DNA of 64,000 nucleotides, taken from assembly GCF_003201105.1 (NCBI RefSeq), contig NZ_QICJ01000003.1:310001-374000 (forward strand). Reading direction: 5' to 3'. The translations under genes were made by a program, and so were the position numbers. The notes beneath the pieces were generated by a model. The model did no database searches, was not told the origin of the DNA, and saw only the letters and a list, made by a program, of their open reading frames with translations. Below, in pieces: positions 41,339 to 50,599 of this stretch; positions within the stretch are counted from its first letter, which is position 1; every line of letters begins with the position of its first letter. The DNA is from Dyella sp. AtDHG13 (GTDB lineage Bacteria > Pseudomonadota > Gammaproteobacteria > Xanthomonadales > Rhodanobacteraceae).

Positions 41339-42709
41339 TCAGGGCAGCAACTTGCCCGGATTGAGAATGCCCTGCGGATCGAACGCCGCCTTCACGCCGC
41401 GCATCAGATGCAGCGTGGATGGCTGCAGCGCGAGAGGCATGAACTCCTTCTTGACCAGCCCGATGCCGTGTTCGCCGGACAGCGTGCCTTCGAGCGAAAT
41501 CACCAGCGCGAAGATCTCCGCGAGACAGGCGTGCGAGCGCTCGCGCTCTGCGTCGTCGCGCGGCAGCAGGTTCACGTGCAGGTTGCCGTTGCCGGCATGG
41601 CCGAAGCTGACGATCAGCACATCGTGCTTCTTCGCGAGCGCCTTGATGCCATCGACCAGCTCCGGCAGATGACTGACGGGAACCACCACGTCCTCGTTGA
41701 TCTTGTTCGGTGAGATGGTGCGCTGCGCAGGCGAGAGCGCCTTGCGTGCGGACCACAGGGCCTGCGTTTCCTCGGCGGTTTCCGCGACGCGCAGGTCTTC
41801 CAGCCCGTCGCCGCGCGCGGCGCGCGACACGGCGTCCACAGCGCTGGGCAGCGTTTCCGGTTCGCCGTCCACTTCGATCATCAGCATCGCGCCCGCCAGC
41901 GGCACGCCCTCGCCACCGTAGTTGCGCGCAAGTTTCAGCGCGACATCATCGATGAATTCCAGCGCGCACGGCGTCACCGGCTGCGCCATGATGCGCGCGA
42001 CGGCGCGCGCGGCGGCCGATACGTCGCGGTAGGTGGCGCGAAGCGTGCGCAGCGCGGAGGGCTTGGGCGTGAGCTTGAGCGTGGCCTCGGTGATCAAGGC
42101 CAGCGTGCCTTCCGAGCCGATCAACAGACGTGTGAGGTCATAGCCCGTGGCGCCCTTGCTGGTGTACGTGCCGCAGCGGAAACCTTCGCCCGTGCCGGCC
42201 ACCGCGCGCAGGCCCAGCGTGTTCTCGCGGGGGCTGCCGTACTTCACTGTGCGCGGCCCCGCCGAGTTGCAGGCCAGATTGCCGCCGATGCTGCACCAGG
42301 GCGATGACGACGGATCCGGCGGCCAGAAGAAACCATGCGGCTTCAAGGCCTGCTGCAGGTCGCCGTTGAGTACGCCGGGTTCCACCACGGCGAGCCGGTT
42401 GTCCGGATCGATGCGCAGGATGCGGTTCATCCGCTCGAAACTCGCCACCACGCCACCTTCCACCGGTACCGTGGCGCCGGTGGTGTTGGTGCCACGCCCG
42501 CGTCCGATCAAGGGCACGCGGTGTTCGCGGCAGGCCCGCACCAACGCTTCCGTCTGCTCATGCGTGGTGGGAAACACCACGGCATCGGGCAGGGCGTTGC
42601 GGCGTGAGTTGTCGTAGGCATAGGCGAGGCGTTCGGCCATGCCGGTGGCCATCGCGTCGCCGGGAAAGTGTTCACTCAGCGCGCTGAGCAGGGCGTCGGG
42701 GAGATTCAT
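41339..42709 (-). CDS. FAD-linked oxidase, glycolate oxidase GlcD-like
   Basis: This 456-aa flavoprotein has an N-terminal FAD_binding_4 domain with LIGRGRGTNTTGATVPVEGG and GCTYTS-like region CGTYTSKGATGYDLTRLL, and a C-terminal FAD-oxidase_C domain with SFGHAGNGNLHVNLL and LSGEHGIGLVKKEFM. This is the layout of D-lactate, glycolate and D-2-hydroxyglutarate dehydrogenases. No signal peptide is present. No subunit genes (glcE, glcF) are nearby, which favours a stand-alone D-2-hydroxyacid dehydrogenase. It lies between the outlying effector and the X-T4SS without obvious link to either. Confidence 0.88.
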   Translation of the reverse strand: MNLPDALLSALSEHFPGDAMATGMAERLAYAYDNSRRNALPDAVVFPTTHEQTEALVRACREHRVPLIGRGRGTNTTGATVPVEGGVVASFERMNRILRIDPDNRLAVVEPGVLNGDLQQALKPHGFFWPPDPSSSPWCSIGGNLACNSAGPRTVKYGSPRENTLGLRAVAGTGEGFRCGTYTSKGATGYDLTRLLIGSEGTLALITEATLKLTPKPSALRTLRATYRDVSAAARAVARIMAQPVTPCALEFIDDVALKLARNYGGEGVPLAGAMLMIEVDGEPETLPSAVDAVSRAARGDGLEDLRVAETAEETQALWSARKALSPAQRTISPNKINEDVVVPVSHLPELVDGIKALAKKHDVLIVSFGHAGNGNLHVNLLPRDDAERERSHACLAEIFALVISLEGTLSGEHGIGLVKKEFMPLALQPSTLHLMRGVKAAFDPQGILNPGKLLP

Positions 42710-42748
42710 GGCGCCAGTATCCCACTCTCCCGCGCCGATCGCCGCCCG

Positions 42749-44245
42749 TCAGTTGGCCTGCGGCGCCGCCATCTTCACGGGCGGCGGCGTGACCTCAGCC
42801 GGCAGCAGGGCATCGACGCGCTGGCGGATATACGGATAGAACGGGTTGGAGCTGACACGCAGGATGTCGTTCAGATTGAGGATGAGCGCGCCACGCTCGC
42901 CGCGCGGCGCTGCCGTGCCCAGGCGGATGCCGAAGTTCTCCGACATGTCGGGTTCGGTGCCGTACAGCGGATCGTTCGAAGGAAACGGCAGAGCGATGTG
43001 CGACAGCGAGAAGATGTCGTCCGGATACAGCATGGGCAGCGGCGTGCTGGTCACCGTGGTCTGGCCGGCCTCGGTGGTGCGCGCCACGGTGTGGTCGTCG
43101 TTCTCGGCGGCGTTGGTGATGACGGTGGTGCGATACGCCTGCGGTCCCGCCGGCAACATGCGGCCGAGCGCAGTGAGCGAGCTTGCCTTGAGCAGGGTAT
43201 CGAAGCGGTGATCGCGATTCACGTCGAACAGCACCACCTCACTGCCATTGGCCGGCACGTGGGCGTACAGCGTGCGCATCACCGCAGAGGCGCTCACCGT
43301 ATCGTCCACCACGGACTGGAAGGCCAGGATCGGCGGCAGGCGCGAAAGCTGCTTGTCGTGCGCCATGCGCAGCATCTGGCTGCGGATCGCATCGGTCAGC
43401 AGATACGACTGGCGCGCCGCGTTCACCGGGAACGAGTTGTACTTGTACGGGTTGTACTCCGGCAGAAGGTCCAGCCACGCCGCCTTGGCGAAGCGCGGCA
43501 GCATGGCGGGCAGGCCGGCGAGACCGGCAAAGCGCGCGAAGCGGGTGACGCCGATCATCGGCGAGAGCAGCACCAGGCGTGTCGGCATGGTCAGCTCGTT
43601 ATGCTCGCAGGCATCCAGCGTGTACTTCACGGCCAATGCGCCGCCGTTCGAATAGCCCACCATATGGATCGGCGCATCCGGCCCCACGCGCCGGCGCGCT
43701 TCGCGCATGGCTAACCGCGTGGCGGCCAGCCAGTCGGGCCAATCCACCTTGGTTAGCGCGGCCGGCACGGTGCCGTGGCCGGGCACGCGCAGGCCGATGG
43801 CGACGAAGCCGTGGGCGCGATAGAGCTCCGCGATATCGCGCAGGCTGTACGGCGAATCGGTCAGGCCGTGGATAAGCACCACCGCGCCCACCGGCTTCCC
43901 CGCCGGTTCCAGCACATACGAGCGGTTCCAGTCGTGGGCGAAGTGGCCGGGATACATCGGCGCGCCTTCGAAATACCGGTTGGAGCTGACCCGCTGGGCT
44001 GGCGCGAGCTTGTCGGTGATCTGCGTCTTCACCTCGTCGAACGCGCGCTGCTCGGCGGCCAGATAGCCGGGCCAGTCGGTGGCGTCCAGCTGCGCGGGTG
44101 TCAGTTCATCGGGGACAAAGGTCTGCCACGGCGCCAGCGGATCGCCCTGCTGCGAATCCCAGGCACGGATGCCCAACAGAGAAACGAGGAAGACCAGGAC
44201 GACGATGGCCGTCCATTTGCCCAGCTTGATCAGCACCCGAACCAT
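42749..44245 (-). CDS. Membrane-anchored alpha/beta hydrolase
   Basis: This 498-aa protein has a single N-terminal membrane helix (WTAIVVLVFLVSLLGIRAW) and a periplasmic or cell-surface hydrolase domain: VVLIHGLTDSPYSLRDIA (oxyanion region), GLRVPGHGTVP, and the nucleophile segment GYSNGGALAV. The resemblance is to the monoacylglycerol-lipase-like group. The C-terminal 130 residues have no recognised motif. It reads in the same direction as the FAD-linked oxidase gene, 39 bases upstream of it, so they may be cotranscribed. It is not an XVIPCD effector. Confidence 0.82.
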   Translation of the reverse strand: MVRVLIKLGKWTAIVVLVFLVSLLGIRAWDSQQGDPLAPWQTFVPDELTPAQLDATDWPGYLAAEQRAFDEVKTQITDKLAPAQRVSSNRYFEGAPMYPGHFAHDWNRSYVLEPAGKPVGAVVLIHGLTDSPYSLRDIAELYRAHGFVAIGLRVPGHGTVPAALTKVDWPDWLAATRLAMREARRRVGPDAPIHMVGYSNGGALAVKYTLDACEHNELTMPTRLVLLSPMIGVTRFARFAGLAGLPAMLPRFAKAAWLDLLPEYNPYKYNSFPVNAARQSYLLTDAIRSQMLRMAHDKQLSRLPPILAFQSVVDDTVSASAVMRTLYAHVPANGSEVVLFDVNRDHRFDTLLKASSLTALGRMLPAGPQAYRTTVITNAAENDDHTVARTTEAGQTTVTSTPLPMLYPDDIFSLSHIALPFPSNDPLYGTEPDMSENFGIRLGTAAPRGERGALILNLNDILRVSSNPFYPYIRQRVDALLPAEVTPPPVKMAAPQAN

Positions 44246-44342
44246 GGCGTCCCCGCGAACGATGCCGCCGGTGGCGGCTGTTCGCAGCAGTCTGCCTCAA
44301 AAGGCATGGGGAAACCGTAGAGAAAACTCCGCGTTCCGTGTC

Positions 44343-44372
44343 GCCTCCCGTTCGATGGCTCGAACGGGAGGC
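44343..44372. terminator. Perfect 13-base hairpin after virD4
   Basis: GCCTCCCGTTCGA-TGGC-TCGAACGGGAGGC lies eight bases beyond the virD4 stop. There is no T-run, so termination strength is uncertain, but its position at the end of the X-T4SS locus fits a transcription end or an RNA-stabilising hairpin. Confidence 0.55.
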
Positions 44373-44379
44373 GGGCGGA

Positions 44380-46059
44380 TCAGATCGCCAGCTTGGGAAT
44401 GTCCACCTTGGGCAGCAGGCGCGAGGTGAAGTACTTGTCGTTGTAGTAGCGGATCTTGTCGCACAGCACCGGGTGGGGAATGCCTTCGTAGAAGAACACT
44501 TCCTTGTCCGGCCCCATGGCCTTGAGCTCCTGCGGCAGCATCAGGGCGCGGCGCTCCTCGGTCTGGCTGCGCGACTTGTCGTTGCGCCCCTTGGTCACGT
44601 TCTCCTTGCGCACGGTGGTGTAGCCGAGCATCTCGGAGTAGTCGTTGGCGTCCTGCTGCTCGCGTGGCGCGTAGACAATCTGCAGCGCATGGTTGGTGAT
44701 GAGCGAGCGCGATATATCCTTGCCGTAGGCCGCATCGAGCTGGGCCATGCTCTGGATGATGGGCAGCAGGCGGATGTTGTAGCCGGCCATATACGCCACG
44801 GCGGTGGCGATGATCTCTACCTTGCCGATGGAGGTGAACTCATCCATCAGCAGCAGGCACTGATGCTTCAGCTCGGGGTTGTTCTGCGGCAGTTCCTTGG
44901 TATTGAGGTTGATCAGCTGGCTGAAGAACAGGTTCACGATCAACCGGCTCTCGGCCAGCTTGTTCGGCTGGATGCCGATGTAGATCGTCATCTTCTTCTT
45001 GCGCACGTCGGTGAGCAGGAAGTCGTCCGCGCTGGTGGCTTCGTCCAGCACCGGGTTGATCCACGCGTTCAGCGGCTCCTTGAAGGTGCCCAGGATCGAG
45101 GCGAAGGTCTCGTTGGCCTGCGAGAGCAGGTTGGCGAACGCCGACTGCGCGTTGCCGCTGAGGAACGGCTGCGCCGCCAGGCTGCCATACAGCTGGCGCA
45201 AGTCCGTGCCGTCGCCGGAGGAGAGCCTGTACACATTGCCCAGCGTGGGCTTCACGCGCAGCGACTGCGGCAGGCCTTCGCGCTCATCGACATCCCACTT
45301 CTCGAACAGGTACAGGGTGAAGGCCATGAACGCGTTGCGCGCCTGGCTCACCCAGAACTTCTGGTCATCGGAGCCGTCCGGATACAGCATGGCCGCGATG
45401 CTCATCAGGTCCGACACGCGGAAGGCCGGATCCTTCGATACGTAGCTCAGCGGATTCCATCGGTGCGTGCGGCGATCCTCCGCGAACGGATTGAACAGGT
45501 AGATCTCGTGGCCCTGGCTGGCGCGCCAGCCGCTGGTCAGCTCGAAGTTCTCCTGCTTGATGTCCAGCACCACCGCCGACTCGCGATACTCCAGCAGGTT
45601 GGGAATCACCACGCCCACGCCCTTGCCCGAGCGCGTGGGCGCCGCGAGTATCACGAACTGCTGACCGCTCAGGCGCACCAGATCGCCCTTGTACTTGCCC
45701 ACCAGGATGCCGTTGTCGCTGGCCTTGAGCATGTCCTTCTTGCGCAGGTCGCCACCATGGGCGAAGCGGGCGTCGCCGTGCATCGACGGCTTCTTGCGCC
45801 GCGACAGCGGATACAGCGACACCAGCCACAACAGCACCGGCACGCCAAAGCCGAGATAGCCCGCCCAGCGCAGGCGACCGATGTAAGGCTGTACCTGCGG
45901 CAGGTCGAACGCGCGCACGTAGTTGAGGTAGGTGTTCCAGGCCACCGGCTCGGAGCCGAGGCCGAGAAACTTAAGGGCGAGGAATCCGGACAGGTACACG
46001 CCGGCGATCACCGCCAGCAGCGCCAGTCCCACAACCACATACACTTTGGTCTTGCTCAT
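44380..46059 (-). CDS. virD4: VirD4 coupling protein of the X-T4SS
   Basis: This 559-aa T4SS ATPase recruits effectors to the channel; in Xanthomonas, VirD4 binds the XVIPCD. It has two N-terminal membrane helices (about residues 7-28 and 67-84), Walker A at about 139-148 (APTRSGKGVGVV), LDIKQENFELTSG, and Walker B in LLLMDEFTSIGK. The all-alpha domain between them is complete. It starts after AGGAAG and follows the lipase effector gene by 72 bases on the same strand. There is no relaxase nearby, which fits a killing system rather than conjugation. Confidence 0.95.
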   Translation of the reverse strand: MSKTKVYVVVGLALLAVIAGVYLSGFLALKFLGLGSEPVAWNTYLNYVRAFDLPQVQPYIGRLRWAGYLGFGVPVLLWLVSLYPLSRRKKPSMHGDARFAHGGDLRKKDMLKASDNGILVGKYKGDLVRLSGQQFVILAAPTRSGKGVGVVIPNLLEYRESAVVLDIKQENFELTSGWRASQGHEIYLFNPFAEDRRTHRWNPLSYVSKDPAFRVSDLMSIAAMLYPDGSDDQKFWVSQARNAFMAFTLYLFEKWDVDEREGLPQSLRVKPTLGNVYRLSSGDGTDLRQLYGSLAAQPFLSGNAQSAFANLLSQANETFASILGTFKEPLNAWINPVLDEATSADDFLLTDVRKKKMTIYIGIQPNKLAESRLIVNLFFSQLINLNTKELPQNNPELKHQCLLLMDEFTSIGKVEIIATAVAYMAGYNIRLLPIIQSMAQLDAAYGKDISRSLITNHALQIVYAPREQQDANDYSEMLGYTTVRKENVTKGRNDKSRSQTEERRALMLPQELKAMGPDKEVFFYEGIPHPVLCDKIRYYNDKYFTSRLLPKVDIPKLAI

Positions 46060-46131
46060 GCCATCTTCCTGAAGCGTGTCCCGGCGCTTCCGCGCCGGGT
46101 TCCGGTGAGTCCATCGTTGACCGTGGCTGTG

Positions 46132-47817
46132 TCAGGCCTGTTGCGGTCCCGACAACTGCTGGCTCTGCTGCCACTGCTGGGCGTGAGCGTTCTGCGCCAG
46201 CGATTGCCCGTCCCGCGCCTGCTGCTCCCACGTCGCGCTGCTGGTCTCGATCGACGTGCCCATGGCCTGCGCCGTATCCACCTGCGCGATGCGCTTGAAC
46301 GGCGACTTGAGATCGCCCTCCACCGCATACGCGCGCGAGGCATCGTCACTGAGCACCACGTGATGCACCTGGTTCAAGCCATTCTGCCGCGCCGCCACGG
46401 TCAGTGCCGCCGCAAGGTTGTCGCTGCGCTGGTCGGATGCACGCTGGTGCGAGGCATCGAGCTGCTGTACGGCCCCGCGCGCCTGCTGGAACAGCGCGTG
46501 ATCCGGATGCGCGGCATCGTTGAGCTTGGGCTTCTCCGCTGCGGGCTTGCTGTCGAACCACGAGCCAGGGTGGCTTAGGGTGTCGAACACCTTCGAGGCC
46601 TTCTCACCCACCGCCTGTTCCGCGGCGTGCAGCGCCTTGCCGGCAGTTTCGACGCCGTGGGTGACTTCCTTTCTGGCGTTGTCCAGCGCATGCTCCGCGC
46701 CTGTCATCGCTGCCTTGGCGGCATGTTCAACCGCATGCACGCCTTGAACCACTTCATGTTTCACAGCCGTGCTGGCCTTTTCATAAGCCCGTTCGGCGGC
46801 ATGCGCCGCCGTGGTCGCAGCCCGTTCAACAGCATCCACGTCGCGAATGACTTCATGCTTCACGGCACGACCGGCGTTCTGGAGGGCTTCCGATGCTTCG
46901 TGCGCGACATGGGCCGTGGTGCGCTCGGCGGCATGCCATCCTTCGATGGCCTTGTCGGCGATGGCCTTGCCTGCAGCTTCGCCAGTGTCGGCGATGGCTT
47001 TGGGAATCTCCCAGCTCGCCGACAGGCCCGTGCGCAGGTCGAGCACGTCATGGCGATACCGGTCGATCATTTGCTGGTGCTCGCGATACAGTGCCTCTGC
47101 GCCGGGGTTGATAATCGACTGGCCGAGCAGCTTGCTTGAGGGCACAAAGTTGTCGATCGCATGCGCATCGAAGTCGATGGCCTTGAACGGATTGCGCGGG
47201 CTCAGCAAGGTGCTGTCGTCGCGGTAGCCCGCCTTGGTGAGCGTGTCGATGTCCTGCTGGGCGGCGTAAACGCGCACTTCGCCAAAATGCGGGCTGGCCG
47301 CGCTGACCAGGTCCGTGGCGCGCACGTGATCGATCACCTGATGGCCGCCTTCAGGCACACCCTGAAGCAGCCCGGCCGCGCCGTAGGCATTGAAGGTCTC
47401 ACCCTTCAGGCCGTACTTCGACGCCGTGATCTCCGCCAACGTGCCTCCCAGGGAGTGACCGGTTACGGTGATCGAAACCGGCGTGCCTGACACCCTTTGC
47501 CGGCTCTGCGCTTCTTCCAGCACATGCTTGGTGAACGCAATCGCGTCAGGTGTCTGGGCGTTTACACCCGCGAGAACCATGGCGGCATCGGTTCCGCCGT
47601 CCTTCAATGGTTCGCGTCCGAACTCCGTTCCGCGGAATGCGATGACAATTTCGTGGGTGTCCACGCGTTCATAGGCGGTAGCCTGGAATCCAGAAGGTGC
47701 GTCGGCGTAGTAGAACGGTTTGTATGTTACGCCACCAAGGTCGAATGGGACGTCCAGGTCCGGCTTGTTATATGAATCCTGCGCAAGAAGTGCGTAATCA
47801 TCGGTGCTGATTGTCAT
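46132..47817 (-). CDS. X-T4SS effector: class 3 lipase with coiled-coil repeats and XVIPCD
   Basis: This 561-aa predicted antibacterial phospholipase has no signal peptide. Residues 1-260 are a class 3 lipase domain: EIVIAFRGTEFG and the nucleophile elbow VTGHSLGGTLAE with Ser122. Residues about 275-415 are an Ala/His/Glu-rich helical region with KHEV-type repeats at 320, 353 and 383. Residues 431-561 are the XVIPCD: LNDAAHPDHALFQQA, NLAAALTVAARQNGL, HHVVLSDDASRAYAVEGDLK, then a Gln-rich tail. It overlaps the immunity gene stop by four bases, so toxin and antidote are coupled. It would attack membranes of target cells. Confidence 0.93.
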   Translation of the reverse strand: MTISTDDYALLAQDSYNKPDLDVPFDLGGVTYKPFYYADAPSGFQATAYERVDTHEIVIAFRGTEFGREPLKDGGTDAAMVLAGVNAQTPDAIAFTKHVLEEAQSRQRVSGTPVSITVTGHSLGGTLAEITASKYGLKGETFNAYGAAGLLQGVPEGGHQVIDHVRATDLVSAASPHFGEVRVYAAQQDIDTLTKAGYRDDSTLLSPRNPFKAIDFDAHAIDNFVPSSKLLGQSIINPGAEALYREHQQMIDRYRHDVLDLRTGLSASWEIPKAIADTGEAAGKAIADKAIEGWHAAERTTAHVAHEASEALQNAGRAVKHEVIRDVDAVERAATTAAHAAERAYEKASTAVKHEVVQGVHAVEHAAKAAMTGAEHALDNARKEVTHGVETAGKALHAAEQAVGEKASKVFDTLSHPGSWFDSKPAAEKPKLNDAAHPDHALFQQARGAVQQLDASHQRASDQRSDNLAAALTVAARQNGLNQVHHVVLSDDASRAYAVEGDLKSPFKRIAQVDTAQAMGTSIETSSATWEQQARDGQSLAQNAHAQQWQQSQQLSGPQQA

Positions 47818-48446
47818 GGCGTCTTCTCCTCGGCAGTCACCTGCGTAGAGAACGTGTTGGCCGGATCCTTGAATTCCTCACGCGTGGCGTTGCCGCTATC
47901 ACTGAAAGGAGTGATAGCGGGATCCGAAGCATCGGCATAAGTGTGTTTGGAGAAATATCGGACCGGCGAAACGCCAGCTTTGATCTCCTTGAGCATGATG
48001 GCCGGGTGGAAGGTCATTCCTCCGACTTTCAATTCAAAACCAGCCGACATCAGCTCCCAGTGGCACACGCCAAGGCCGTAATAGTCCTCATCCTGGAAGC
48101 GATCGAGATACAGCGTGGCCTTATAGCTGTCTTCACTCACCCGAGTGAGTGCCAGCGGAAGGTATTCACGCGGGACGATGGTCGCGCCGCTGCCCGGCGT
48201 AAGCGGGACACACTCGCCATTAACGACCTGGTATCCGACCTTGGCCGTGACGGAATCGAACGGACCTGGCGCATCGTGAATCTTCAGCGTGATCTCGTAG
48301 CGCTGCTTGGGATTCGGGTTCTGCTTGACGTCGGGAGTTTTCATGGGGCTACCGCAGGCGGAAGAGGTCAGGGCCAGGAACAACGGAAATGCTTTGCTGA
48401 AGAGGGGACTTCCGAAGTCGCTTCGTCGTCGTGTCGTTGTCGTCAT
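47814..48446 (-). CDS. Predicted immunity lipoprotein of the lipase effector
   Basis: This 210-aa protein has an N-terminal signal with a probable lipobox (FPLFLALTSSAC), implying an anchored periplasmic lipoprotein. The mature part is beta-rich with IHDAPGPFDSVTAKVGYQVV and YGLGVCHWELMSAGFELKVG. I do not recognise the family. It ends inside the first codons of the lipase effector (ATGA overlap), the arrangement of X-Tfi/X-Tfe immunity-effector pairs. The ATG at 48446 follows GGAGA. Its function as a lipase inhibitor is inferred from coupling and lipoprotein nature. Confidence 0.82.
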   Translation of the reverse strand: MTTTTRRRSDFGSPLFSKAFPLFLALTSSACGSPMKTPDVKQNPNPKQRYEITLKIHDAPGPFDSVTAKVGYQVVNGECVPLTPGSGATIVPREYLPLALTRVSEDSYKATLYLDRFQDEDYYGLGVCHWELMSAGFELKVGGMTFHPAIMLKEIKAGVSPVRYFSKHTYADASDPAITPFSDSGNATREEFKDPANTFSTQVTAEEKTP

Positions 48447-48502
48447 ATTCGAAATCTCCTTCGCGGCGCTCCCATTCACGAGCGCGCCGCGCGTGGACCT
48501 GA

Positions 48503-49777
48503 TCAGAGTGCCTGCCGCGTGGCCTGATCCCGGGATGGTTCCGCCGGTACTGCTACGGACGGAGGCGCGGCCAGGTTCCATGCATCGCTGCTGCGTGCGA
48601 TGGGCGTGGCGGTTGCTTCCTGTGTGGATACCTCGGCCATGCGCTTGAACGGCGAATTCAGATCGCCCTGCACGGCGTAAGCTCGCTGTCCGTCTTCGCT
48701 CAGCACCACATGATCGATGCGGGACAAGCCCTGTTGTCGTGCCGCGGTCGTCAGGGCCGCCGCAAGGTTGGCGCTGCGCTCGTCCGGCGCGCGCTGGTAC
48801 TGCTTGTCCAGGGCGGTCACCGCGTCGATGGCCTGGCCATACATGGCATGGCCGGGGTGGCCTGGCTGATTCAGCTGCGGTGCTTCGTGCTTCGACTGTT
48901 GCACGACAGCTTCCAGTCGCTGCAGCGTCAGCGGTCCAGCGACGCCATCGACCTTCAGGTGCTGCTCGCGCTGGAACACCTCGATGGCATGGTGCGTACG
49001 CATGCCCACGTGGCCGTCGACTTTCAGGGGTTGGCCGTTCTCATCGCGGTAGCCGTGTTCGTTGAGCAGCCGTTGCAGGCGCCGGACATCCTGATGTTGC
49101 TCGGGCTGCGGCGTCTGTTCACCGTGCGGTGCGGCACGTGCGTGCGTAACATCGCGAGATGGGTGCGGCTGGCCCGCCTGCCCGGTGGTCAGGCGCTCCA
49201 TGACTTCGGGCGTCAGCTTGTGCTCCCACTGCTGAAAGCGCGCTTCGCGATCCTTCAGGCCGTTGAGTTTGCCGTTGACAGCAAGCGTGGCGTCATGCAC
49301 GTTGTCGCGGGCAGACTCCGGCACGCGATTTTGCCAATACCACACGGCGATCTTTGCGGCGTTCTCGGGCTGGGATGCCAGTTCGGGGTGCTTCACCAGA
49401 TCCAGTTGCAGGGCCTCACCGGCGGCTCGATAGTTCTCCTTGCCGGTCAGTTGGATGTATCCACGCCCGTGATAGGCATAGCCATCGCCGGGATGATCAT
49501 TGCCGTTCCGTCCGCCGTACATCAGCTCGGCCAGATGCTCTGGCTTGCCTTGCAAGGCTTCCTTGCGGGCTTGTTCCAGTTCGACTGCTCCGTGACGCCA
49601 GGCTGCCCTGACGGGAATCTGTTCAATCCCCTTGGTGTACCGAAAGCCTTCTTCCAGGCGATTCAGCCCAAGGGACTCATGCGTTGTCTGCGCCATGAAG
49701 TTCGCCAGCTCGCGTGGCGAAGTGATACCGGCTGCCACGGCAGCGTTGAGCACTTGTGTTTCACGATCCATAGCCAT
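48503..49777 (-). CDS. X-T4SS effector: GH19 muramidase-like, PG-binding domain, XVIPCD
   Basis: This 424-aa effector has the architecture of X. citri XAC2609. Residues 1-195 are a glycoside hydrolase family 19 domain (QTTHESLGLNRLEEGFRY with candidate acid residues Glu34 and Glu43, then YAYHGRGYIQLTGKENY). Residues about 228-290 are PG_binding_1 (VRRLQRLLNEHGYRD, VDGVAGPLTLQRL). Residues 302-420 are the XVIPCD: LNQPGHPGHAMYGQAI, SRIDHVVLSEDGQRAYAVQG, DLNSPFKRMAEV. No signal peptide. AGGAGC precedes the ATG. It should cleave peptidoglycan in the target periplasm; the gene upstream encodes an XAC2610-like immunity lipoprotein. Confidence 0.94.
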   Translation of the reverse strand: MAMDRETQVLNAAVAAGITSPRELANFMAQTTHESLGLNRLEEGFRYTKGIEQIPVRAAWRHGAVELEQARKEALQGKPEHLAELMYGGRNGNDHPGDGYAYHGRGYIQLTGKENYRAAGEALQLDLVKHPELASQPENAAKIAVWYWQNRVPESARDNVHDATLAVNGKLNGLKDREARFQQWEHKLTPEVMERLTTGQAGQPHPSRDVTHARAAPHGEQTPQPEQHQDVRRLQRLLNEHGYRDENGQPLKVDGHVGMRTHHAIEVFQREQHLKVDGVAGPLTLQRLEAVVQQSKHEAPQLNQPGHPGHAMYGQAIDAVTALDKQYQRAPDERSANLAAALTTAARQQGLSRIDHVVLSEDGQRAYAVQGDLNSPFKRMAEVSTQEATATPIARSSDAWNLAAPPSVAVPAEPSRDQATRQAL

Positions 49778-49861
49778 GAATAAAGCTCCTGTCTGGCTTG
49801 TTCAGAGTCAACGGCATTCCTTGCCGTTTCTGGACATGCGTCACTTCCCGGGACGCATGGT

Positions 49862-50512
49862 TCAGGGCAGTTCGACCTTTGGCAATTTGCCTGGGTCGAA
49901 GTCCTTGAAGGTGATGTCTCCAAAATCCTTTGGCGTCAGTTCAATGGCTTTGTGGGCGTTTGTTTCTTCGTCGCTCACACTGCGTGTTACCTTGCTCAAC
50001 AACCAATCCTTGCGCTCGGTGGAGTAGGTGAAGGTGTAGTCGTCGCTCCAGCGTTCGCGGCTCCCTCCGCCATTGCTGATGGTGAACTGGCCGCGTTCCA
50101 CGCGGGTAAAGGCGTAAGGGTCGCCTGCCAAACCACCGCAGGCGCTGCATGGCACGATCTTGTCGTTTCGCGCCGCCTCATGGAGTTGACCGCTTTCGCC
50201 GCGGACGACAATCAACACCCGGCGTGGCGTGCCCTGGCCGAGTTTCTTGTCGCCATCGGCAGGCGGGTCCAGCACCAGCAGCGCATCAGGCCGGCCGTCG
50301 TCGTTGAGGTCGCTGGTAAGCGAGTCCATCAGGCGATACCCGTCGGTAGCGAAAGCGTTCAAGTCATCCATGGCGGTTCTTTGGGCAGATGCAGCGGTAG
50401 TGGTGGAGGCATGCGCAGGTACTCCCGATAGCGGCGAACTGGATTCCGGGCTGCTGCAGGCGGCTAGCATGAGCATCAGCGGTAACATGCTCAGCGTAGT
50501 GACTGTATTCAT
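49862..50512 (-). CDS. XAC2610-like immunity lipoprotein of the GH19 effector
   Basis: This 216-aa lipoprotein has signal and lipobox PLMLMLAAC. The mature domain has DSLTSDLNDDGRPDALLVLD, a calcium-binding-type Asp-rich loop, followed by RRVLIVVRGESGQ. This pattern resembles X. citri XAC2610, the lysozyme-inhibitor-like immunity protein paired with the GH19 effector XAC2609. It lies 84 bases upstream of the GH19 effector in the same direction. The pair is thus probably orthologous to XAC2609/XAC2610; the resemblance is from memory, not from a search. Confidence 0.85.
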   Translation of the reverse strand: MNTVTTLSMLPLMLMLAACSSPESSSPLSGVPAHASTTTAASAQRTAMDDLNAFATDGYRLMDSLTSDLNDDGRPDALLVLDPPADGDKKLGQGTPRRVLIVVRGESGQLHEAARNDKIVPCSACGGLAGDPYAFTRVERGQFTISNGGGSRERWSDDYTFTYSTERKDWLLSKVTRSVSDEETNAHKAIELTPKDFGDITFKDFDPGKLPKVELP

Positions 50513-50599
50513 GACGATCGTGGTCCTGTTGTCGTGTCCGATACGGTTCGCTCGAGACGCTGCGGATGCGAGAGCTGCCTCTTCCCTTCCGATTACGGC

